64,000 bases of DNA from JAWWPY01 sp033854735 (lineage in GTDB: Bacteria; Actinomycetota; Actinomycetes; Streptosporangiales; Streptosporangiaceae), in NCBI GenBank assembly GCA_033854735.1, contig JAWWPY010000385.1:36500-100499 (forward strand), in the 5' to 3' direction. The translations under genes and the position numbers were made by a program. Below, piece by piece: positions 58,205 through 64,000 of this stretch. How positions within the stretch are numbered: position 1 is the stretch's first letter; every line of letters starts with the position of its first letter. The notes under the pieces are model-generated. The model was not told the origin of the DNA, made no database searches, and saw only the letters and a list, made by a program, of their open reading frames with translations.

Positions 58205-59302
58205 TCATTTAGTTCGGTGAGCCGCCTCCATGGCCCGGAAGGCGGGCCAGCTCCAGCCGACCAGTTCGAAGATCTCCGGTGACTGGCTGCTCTCGAAACC
58301 GGCGACGCCTATGTAGTAGGCCCTGATCGGGTGGAGGCCGTCGGCCAGGGTGGAGGAGGTGAGTGCCGCTTGCCCGGTGCTGCCTAGGGTGAGCACACCG
58401 AGGAGCACCGACCCGTCGGTGAACGCCACCAGGCCGGTCGGGATGGCCGCACCGGTGCTGGCCGTCACCGCGGCGGTGAAGGTGACCGGCTGTGCGGCCG
58501 GGGAGGGGTTGGCCGAGGTCGTCAGGCTGGTGATGGTGCTGATAGGCGCATGGACGCTGGCCGGGACGGTGATCGTGTCAGAGTCCAGGGTCACGGCGGC
58601 GGTGCGGGCCAGCGCTCGGCCGTTCAGGGTGACCCCGGTAGTTACCGTGATGGACGCCATGGCCAGGATGTTTCCCTGCAGGGCGGAGTAGGTTCCGAGC
58701 GTCGCGGAGCTGCCGACCACCCAGTAGACGTTGGATGCCTGCGCGCCGTTGATGAGATTCACGCCGCTGGCGGACGCCGTGATGAGCGTGGATGCGGCCT
58801 GGAAGATGAAGATGGCGTTGGGGTCACCCTGAGCGTCGAGGGTCAGCGTTCCGGTGATCCCGAACGTGCCCGCAGGCGAGTTGTACACGCCCGGGGTCAC
58901 GGTGGTCCCGCCCAGTTCCACCGGGATGGTGGCCGTGGCCCGGGCGGCGGCGGCGGCGGTGTACGCGGCGGTCAGGTCGTTCTGGGCTTGCAACGCGGCC
59001 CGGTCGGCGGCGTCGACGGTCCCGTTGACTTGTCCCGGCGGAAACCCTGTTATCGCTGTGCCCGGACTCAGCCCGAGACCGCCGTTGATCGTGGTAGGAC
59101 CGGTGTTCGTGACCGTCGCGGCGGCGAGAACCGCGTAGTTGGCGGCGGTCCCCAGCGAGACTGGCACGGTGGCGGCGCTCGCGTCCACCGGCCCGGCCAG
59201 GCCGGCCAGGGCCGTCGTCGTGGCCGCCAGAGTCAGGGCCAGGACCATCCGCGATGGAGCGGTAATCCTGCAGATGGCGCCCGTGAGGCGAGTCGTGACC
59301 AT
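58205..59302 (-). CDS. Secreted ice-binding-type (DUF3494) protein with Ig-like domain
   Basis: 365 residues. A signal peptide is visible (hydrophobic LALTLAATTTALAGLAG, cleavage probably after DASA). The DUF3494 beta-helical domain spans about 45-245: SLGTAANYAVLAAATVTNTG, GGLGLSPGTAITGFPPG, GVYNSPAGTFGITGTLTL, VYWVVGSSATLGTYSALQG, TVTTGVTLNGRALA. An Ig-like domain follows (about 255-345). Proteins of this family bind ice or act as adhesins. No LPxTG or C-terminal anchor is seen, and the last 20 residues look foreign to the fold, so the 3' end may have been altered. Confidence 0.88.
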   Translation of the reverse strand: MVTTRLTGAICRITAPSRMVLALTLAATTTALAGLAGPVDASAATVPVSLGTAANYAVLAAATVTNTGPTTINGGLGLSPGTAITGFPPGQVNGTVDAADRAALQAQNDLTAAYTAAAAARATATIPVELGGTTVTPGVYNSPAGTFGITGTLTLDAQGDPNAIFIFQAASTLITASASGVNLINGAQASNVYWVVGSSATLGTYSALQGNILAMASITVTTGVTLNGRALARTAAVTLDSDTITVPASVHAPISTITSLTTSANPSPAAQPVTFTAAVTASTGAAIPTGLVAFTDGSVLLGVLTLGSTGQAALTSSTLADGLHPIRAYYIGVAGFESSQSPEIFELVGWSWPAFRAMEAAHRTK

Positions 59303-59558
59303 AAGGCTTTCCCCCGTGGCGGTGCTACGTCAAGGCCGGGCCTTCCGGTCGCCTGCTAACTTATCGTGATTATCGGACAACGGAAAGTAGCAGGCGTTTT
59401 ACCTGGGAAGCACGTGGGGCGACCTTGGCCTGTCCTCGCGCCGGAAAGCAGCTTCCAGGATGCGCGAATGCCCACTGGGGCCGTCCCATGGGGCGATTGG
59501 CCTTCGGAGCAACATTCGGAAACGCTAAAGAGAAATTGTAAAATCATTGCTATAGCTT

Positions 59559-60799
59559 TTAGGAGTCCCGGAGTCGATTACGGGCCGCCGCGTAGACGGG
59601 GTCGCCGGAGGCGTCGGTGTTCACCGGCACCGTGACGTTCACCGTCTCCTGCACCGACCCGCCCCCCGACCCGCTTCCCGAGGTGGCGGCCATCGCGTTC
59701 ACGTCGATGCCCACCGTGCCGGCCGCGGGGACGGTCACAGTGGCCTGGCCGGCCGCGTTCACCGCGACCGTGGTGCCGGGGCATGCCCCGCCGGAGGCGG
59801 GGCCGTTGATGATGTTGCAGTAGGTCCCGGCGGCCAGCCCGGTGCTGAACGTCCCGGTGACCGGCGAACTCTCCGCGTTGATGGCGACCCACGCACTGGA
59901 GCCGCGGCTGAACGCGATGGCGTTACTGCCGTCGGTCCACCAGTTCGCCACCGGTGCCGGGCCAGCCGCGTTATGCCAGCCGACCATGCCGGCGATCGCT
60001 GGCCAGCGCTGTTCACATTCCCAGGTCCCGGTGCCGCAGGCCGGCGTGGCGATGGCGTTGCCGCCGGCGCCCGGCGGTCCCTGGTCGTAACTGGAGTAGG
60101 CGTAGTCGGACAGCACCTTCGGGGTGCCGTAGTCCCAGGCCAGCATGAACACGTTGGCCAGGGTGTACGTGGCCCCGCCCGAGTAGGAGAGCGCTCCGCC
60201 GGCGCGCTGCGTGTCCTGGTCATCGACGAATACGACCGCGTCAGTGCTCGGCACCATGCCCGCCGAGTTCCAGGACGGCCCGAAGTCACTGAGCGAAGCG
60301 AGCGTCCCCGAGGTGAACGCCTCGTCGAGGTCCCATCCGTAGCGGAACTCCAGCAGCGACCCCGTGCCCTCGTACTCCCCGGGGGGTGACCGGCTGCCCG
60401 GCCCCGTACTGGACATCCTGGTAGACGAAGACCTGCTTGGTGAGCAGCGCTTCGATCGCGGCGATGTCGGCTGGGTCCATCTCCTTGGCCGAGTCCCAGC
60501 GCAGCCCGTCCACCCCGAGCGCGATCAGGCTGTTCAGGTAGGCCGCCTGCTGGTCCCGCACGTAAGCCGATCCGGTGTCCAGGTCGGCCAGTCCGGACAG
60601 CTCGCAGTTCCACATCTGGGACTCGTCGTCCCAGTTGGTGATGGACGTGCGGCACGTGTGGAAGTCGGCCGCCGAGTACAGCGGCGGGTAGTCGTAGGCA
60701 TCCGGGAAGGTCGTGCCGTGGTCGCCGACCCCACCGTTGCCCTGGGCGGTCATGTGGTTGAGCACGACATCGGCGTACACCTTGATCCCGGCGGCGTGG
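59559..60799 (-). pseudogene. Broken GH13 alpha-amylase (both ends lost, one frameshift)
   Basis: The minus strand encodes GH13 motifs in two frames. The first part (60799 to about 60386) has VYADVVLNHM (conserved region I), GLRWDSAKEM (region II) and VYQDVQYGAG (region III). The second (from about 60380) has EYEGTGSLLEFRYGWDL and VVFVDDQDTQ (region IV), then C-domain and a CBM20 start (QETVNVTVPVN). A G6 tract at 60381-60386 holds one base too many relative to the frame. The signal peptide and first barrel strands are missing, and CBM20 breaks off within 15 residues. It cannot be functional as read. Confidence 0.88.
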
Positions 60800-60826
60800 C
60801 ACGCCGAAGAGGACGTTAATGAATCA

Positions 60827-60860
60827 TTGACAGATTGTTAACAGATTATTTCTGCACTAA
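60827..60860 (+). promoter_or_regulatory. Probable promoter region of the glucoamylase gene
   Basis: TTGACA (60827-60832) begins an AT-rich stretch with ACAGATT repeated twice. No clear -10 hexamer is seen at standard spacing, so only the -35 is suggested. The start codon is about 120 bases downstream. Confidence 0.35.
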
Positions 60861-60975
60861 CTTCTGGTCCGCCGTTTCAGCCAAACCTATGTTTGCAGGA
60901 AACCATTGTCCCGCCGCTGGGGGCGGATGGCTCTCGCTATCAGCATTCAGGCCACCAGCGCGAGAAGGGCACGTC

Positions 60976-63915
60976 ATGAGGAACCCACGGAGATCACATG
61001 CTTTGCGGGGGCACGGCAGGATCATCACGCCGGGGTGGCGGCGCGGTACCGCATTAGCCGCCGCGGCAGTTACCACGGCGGCAGTTACCACGGCGGCGCT
61101 GACCGCTCTCGCACCCGCCGCACCTGCGCTCGCCGCGGGCGACGCTCCCGGCGCGCCAGGCGCCAACGCGACCTGGAACGAGTCGAACCTGCAGGGTTTC
61201 GCGGACTCGCTCGGCTCGGCGTCGAAGGTCTGGTACACGCTGGGCAACGGCGAGCTGGAGAACGTCTTCTACCCGCAGACCGACACGCCCAGCACGTTCG
61301 GCTTGCAGTACATCGTCACCGACGGCTCGACCTTCACCGATACGGAGACGGCGAACACCACTCACGCGATCTCCCTGGTAGATCCGACATCACTGGTCTG
61401 GCAGCAGGTGAACACCGCGACCAACGGCGACTTCACCATCACCAAGACGTATGTCGCTGATCCCTCCCGCTCGGTGGTCCTGGTCCAGACCACCTTCGCG
61501 AACCATACGTCAGCCGCGCTCCAGCTGTACGCCGACTACCTGCCGCAACTGAACAACGACGGCATGGGCAACACCGGCAGTACCGACACGACCAGCGGCG
61601 ACCCGGTGGCCTCCAACGGCTCGGTGTCCAGCGCGCTCGCCGCGTCCACCGGCTTCTCCCAGACGACGACCGGCTACGTCGGCAGCTCAAGCGACGGCGC
61701 CGCGCTGCTCACCAGCAGCCACGCGCTGACCACGACATACTCGTCGGCATCGACCGCGGGGCACATCGTCCAGGTCGCGCAGATCCCGGTGGCGGCCAGC
61801 GGGTCGACCACCTTCACCCTGGCCCTCGCATTCGACTCCGCCCAGTCCGCCGCCGTCTCCGATGCCGCCGCGTCGCTGGCCGGGGGCTTTTCGTCGGCGG
61901 AGAGCTCATTCGAGTCTGGCTGGCACTCCTGGGTCGGCGGCCTGGCCCCCCCGCCCGCGTCGGTGACCGGCAGCAGCGCCCTGGAGGCGCAGTACTACGT
62001 ATCGCTGATGGAGGTCAAGGCCGACGAGGACAAGACCTACACCGGCGGGTTCGTGGCCGCCCCGTCCGACCCGTGGGGCACGAGCGTGAGCGCGAACAGC
62101 GGAGGTGGCCACGGCTACCACGTGGTCTGGACCCGCGACGAGTACGAGATGGCCTCGGCGCTGCTCGCGGCCGGCGACACGGCTGACGCGAACGCCGCGC
62201 TCCAGTACATCTTCACTTACGAGGAGGAGTCGAGCGGCGCGGTCAAACAGAACTCATTCCTCAACGGAAACACAGTGTTCGGCTCACTTCAGATGGACGA
62301 GGTCGCCGACCCAATCATCCTGGCCTACCAGCTCGGTGCGACAAACTCGGCCGACTGGGGGCACATCCAGGCGCTGGCCAACTACCTGGTCTCCAATGGC
62401 CCGTACACACCGCAGGAGCGCTGGGAGGAGGCCAGCGGCTACTCGCCGGCCACTATGGCGGCGGAGATCGCGGGCCTGATCTGCGCGGCCTCGATCGCCG
62501 AGGCCAACGGCGCGACCAGCCTGGCCGCCAGCTACCAGTCGACCGCCCTGTCCTGGGCCGCCCAGGTGGACAGCAGGACGTACACCACCACGGGTTCCTA
62601 CGGCAACGGCGACTATTTCCTGCGGATCACCCCAGATGGGAGCCCGAACTCCGGGGCCTCAATCGGCATCGCCAACGGCGGCGGCAGCCACGACGACCGC
62701 ACCGTGGTCGACCCCAGCTTCCTCGAACTGGTCCGGCTGGGCATCAAGGCGGCGAACGCGACGGACATCACCAACACCATCACCGCCGTGGACTCCCAGA
62801 TCAAGGTGACGACCCCCGAAGGGCCGGTCTGGCCCAGGTACAACTTCGACGGCTACGGCGAGACGTCCTCCGGCGCCGATTACACCGGATCAGGTGTCGG
62901 CAACCCGTGGCCAGTGCTGTCCGGCGAGCGCGGCGAGTACGACGTGGCCGCGGGCAACCTGACCGGGGCACAGTCCCTGCTGGCCACCATGGCCGGGGCG
63001 GCCAACTCCGGTGACCAGATCTCCGAGCAGGTGTGGGGCGGCTCGACGGGGACCGGAGGCTTCACCTTCGGCCAGCCGGACAATTCCGCTACCCCGCTGA
63101 TGTGGGCCATGGCGCAGTACGTGCGGCTCGCGGTCGGCATCTCCGCGGGCCAGAACGTGGACACGCCGGCGGTCGTCACCCAGTGCGTTCAGCAGGGCAG
63201 CTGCCCGGCCGGCGGGTCGGGCGGCGGGTCGGTGCAGGAGACGGTGAATGTCACGGTGCCGGTGAACACCGACTCCTCCGGTGACACCGTGTACCTGGCC
63301 GGGAACCTGTCCGCGCTCGGCCTGGGCCAGCCCGACTGGGCTGCCAACGGCATCCCGATGACCCGGGTCACCGCCACCACCTGGACCGCCACCGTCACCG
63401 CGGCCGCGAACGCCACCCTGTCCTACAAGTACGACCTGGGCGGCACCTGGTCCAACGTCGAGAAGAACGCGAACTGCGCCGACATCAGCAACCGCAGCAT
63501 GAGCGTCAGCGGCGGGACCGTCAGCGACACGGTCGCCAACTGGGGCGGGCCCAGTGCGTGCGGTGATTCCACCGCGGTCATCAACGTCACCGTGCCCGCC
63601 AGCACTCCTAGCGGGGACACCGTCTACCTGTCCGGCAACTACAACGTGCTCGGCACCGGCATCCCCTCCGCCGACAGCTGGATCGCCAGCGACTACCCGA
63701 TGATCCAGACCGGGGCTGACACCTGGACGCTGACCATCACCGGCGTCCCGGTCGCCGCCTTCCAGTACAAATTCACCCTGGGCAACTGGAACACGGTCGA
63801 GGAAACGTCCGCGTGCGGCAACATGGCCAACCGCACCTTCGGCTTCAACACCGCCAACGTCAGCTACACCGCCACCGACACCGTCGCCACCTGGGCCGGC
63901 AGCGGCGGCTGCTAG
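60976..63915 (+). CDS. Secreted GH15 glucoamylase/glucodextranase-like enzyme with two CBM20 modules
   Basis: 979 residues from the ATG at 60976 (AAGGG six bases upstream). A signal peptide ends near PALAAGDAPG. An N-terminal beta-sandwich (about 60-320: WNESNLQGFADSLGSASKVWY split, FYPQTDTP) precedes the GH15 (alpha/alpha)6 barrel (about 330-730: YYVSLMEVKADEDKTYTGG, HVVWTRDEYEMASALL, RWEEASGYSPAT with the catalytic acid region, GERGEYD with the second acid). Two starch-binding CBM20 modules follow (about 765-865 and 870-975). It releases glucose from starch or related glucans outside the cell. The linker and CBM20 start are nearly identical to those of the broken amylase. Confidence 0.92.
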   Translation: MRNPRRSHALRGHGRIITPGWRRGTALAAAAVTTAAVTTAALTALAPAAPALAAGDAPGAPGANATWNESNLQGFADSLGSASKVWYTLGNGELENVFYPQTDTPSTFGLQYIVTDGSTFTDTETANTTHAISLVDPTSLVWQQVNTATNGDFTITKTYVADPSRSVVLVQTTFANHTSAALQLYADYLPQLNNDGMGNTGSTDTTSGDPVASNGSVSSALAASTGFSQTTTGYVGSSSDGAALLTSSHALTTTYSSASTAGHIVQVAQIPVAASGSTTFTLALAFDSAQSAAVSDAAASLAGGFSSAESSFESGWHSWVGGLAPPPASVTGSSALEAQYYVSLMEVKADEDKTYTGGFVAAPSDPWGTSVSANSGGGHGYHVVWTRDEYEMASALLAAGDTADANAALQYIFTYEEESSGAVKQNSFLNGNTVFGSLQMDEVADPIILAYQLGATNSADWGHIQALANYLVSNGPYTPQERWEEASGYSPATMAAEIAGLICAASIAEANGATSLAASYQSTALSWAAQVDSRTYTTTGSYGNGDYFLRITPDGSPNSGASIGIANGGGSHDDRTVVDPSFLELVRLGIKAANATDITNTITAVDSQIKVTTPEGPVWPRYNFDGYGETSSGADYTGSGVGNPWPVLSGERGEYDVAAGNLTGAQSLLATMAGAANSGDQISEQVWGGSTGTGGFTFGQPDNSATPLMWAMAQYVRLAVGISAGQNVDTPAVVTQCVQQGSCPAGGSGGGSVQETVNVTVPVNTDSSGDTVYLAGNLSALGLGQPDWAANGIPMTRVTATTWTATVTAAANATLSYKYDLGGTWSNVEKNANCADISNRSMSVSGGTVSDTVANWGGPSACGDSTAVINVTVPASTPSGDTVYLSGNYNVLGTGIPSADSWIASDYPMIQTGADTWTLTITGVPVAAFQYKFTLGNWNTVEETSACGNMANRTFGFNTANVSYTATDTVATWAGSGGC

Positions 63916-63929
63916 CTAGCACAGAACGT

Positions 63930-63965
63930 GCCGCCGGCCGCCATCCCACACGGGCGGCCGGCGGC
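63930..63965 (+). terminator. 13-bp hairpin after the glucoamylase gene
   Basis: Arms 63930-63942 and 63953-63965 pair perfectly (GCCGCCGGCCGCC with its complement) around a ten-base loop, 15 bases after the stop. No T-run follows, as often in high-GC actinobacteria. Confidence 0.8.
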
Positions 63966-64000
63966 CCCACCCTCCCGCCCATACGGCCTGCGGCGACGGC

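Overview
The window looks like a chromosomal segment of a high-GC (roughly 70 %) soil-type actinobacterium. The reasons are pervasive G/C third positions, many GTG and TTG starts, purine-rich Shine-Dalgarno sites, ATGA/GTGA start-stop overlaps, and actinobacterial families: a DosR/DevR-like regulator, a GAF-SpoIIE phosphatase, a DUF574-type methyltransferase, an ECF sigma factor with a SnoaL-like tail, and a KaiC-like ATPase beside a receiver protein. A Streptosporangiales-like source is my inference, not proven. I see no rRNA, tRNA, CRISPR array, prophage or insertion sequence. 

Layout. 0-4.5 kb: minus-strand oligopeptide/nickel-type ABC importer, running off the left edge. 4.6-7.9 kb: a ketopantoate-reductase/amidase fusion and an aspartoacylase-type metallohydrolase, a plausible partner for the importer. 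7.9-14.4 kb: regulators and single enzymes (SDR, ArsR with AHSA1-VOC, SpoIIE phosphatase, GNAT, NDH-2-like flavoprotein with divergent MarR). 14.5-17.1 kb: a putative alpha-barrel glycan protein and a UDP-sugar dehydrogenase. 17.2-21.3 kb: DosR-like regulator, a REC-pseudokinase and a PAS hybrid kinase, which together could form a phosphorelay. 21.8-24.1 kb: small membrane proteins, LysR, UBP-type zinc finger. 24.5-29.5 kb: branched-chain-type ABC importer (livG, livF, livK, fused livHM). 29.5-35.7 kb: catabolic genes (FAH, CMD-like, IclR, two SDRs, tandem HbpS-like, ApbA-like). 35.9-44 kb: orphan C5 cytosine methyltransferase, NarL regulator, ECF sigma factor, membrane proteins, gene remnants and MarR. 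44-56 kb: oxidative catabolic genes (two FAD-linked oxidases, luciferase-like monooxygenase, VOC proteins, SDRs, flavoprotein dehydrogenase, hydrolase, amidohydrolase). 56.4-58.2 kb: receiver plus two-domain KaiC-like ATPase. 58.2-64 kb: ice-binding-type protein, a broken GH13 amylase and an intact secreted GH15 glucoamylase with two CBM20 modules. 

How it may work together. The 24-56 kb stretch reads as import and breakdown of an unknown organic substrate, probably cyclic or aromatic. Five promoter regions there carry a similar, same-orientation motif (TAGTA followed by an ATTTC/ACTTTC-N7-GAnAGT inverted repeat). The copy next to the iclR gene is the most symmetrical, so one IclR-controlled, dispersed regulon is a testable idea. 

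A second theme is short tandem repeats (14, 15, 18, 30 or 34 bp units) at a dozen or more loci. Inside genes the units are multiples of three. Several add low-complexity segments to otherwise standard proteins.
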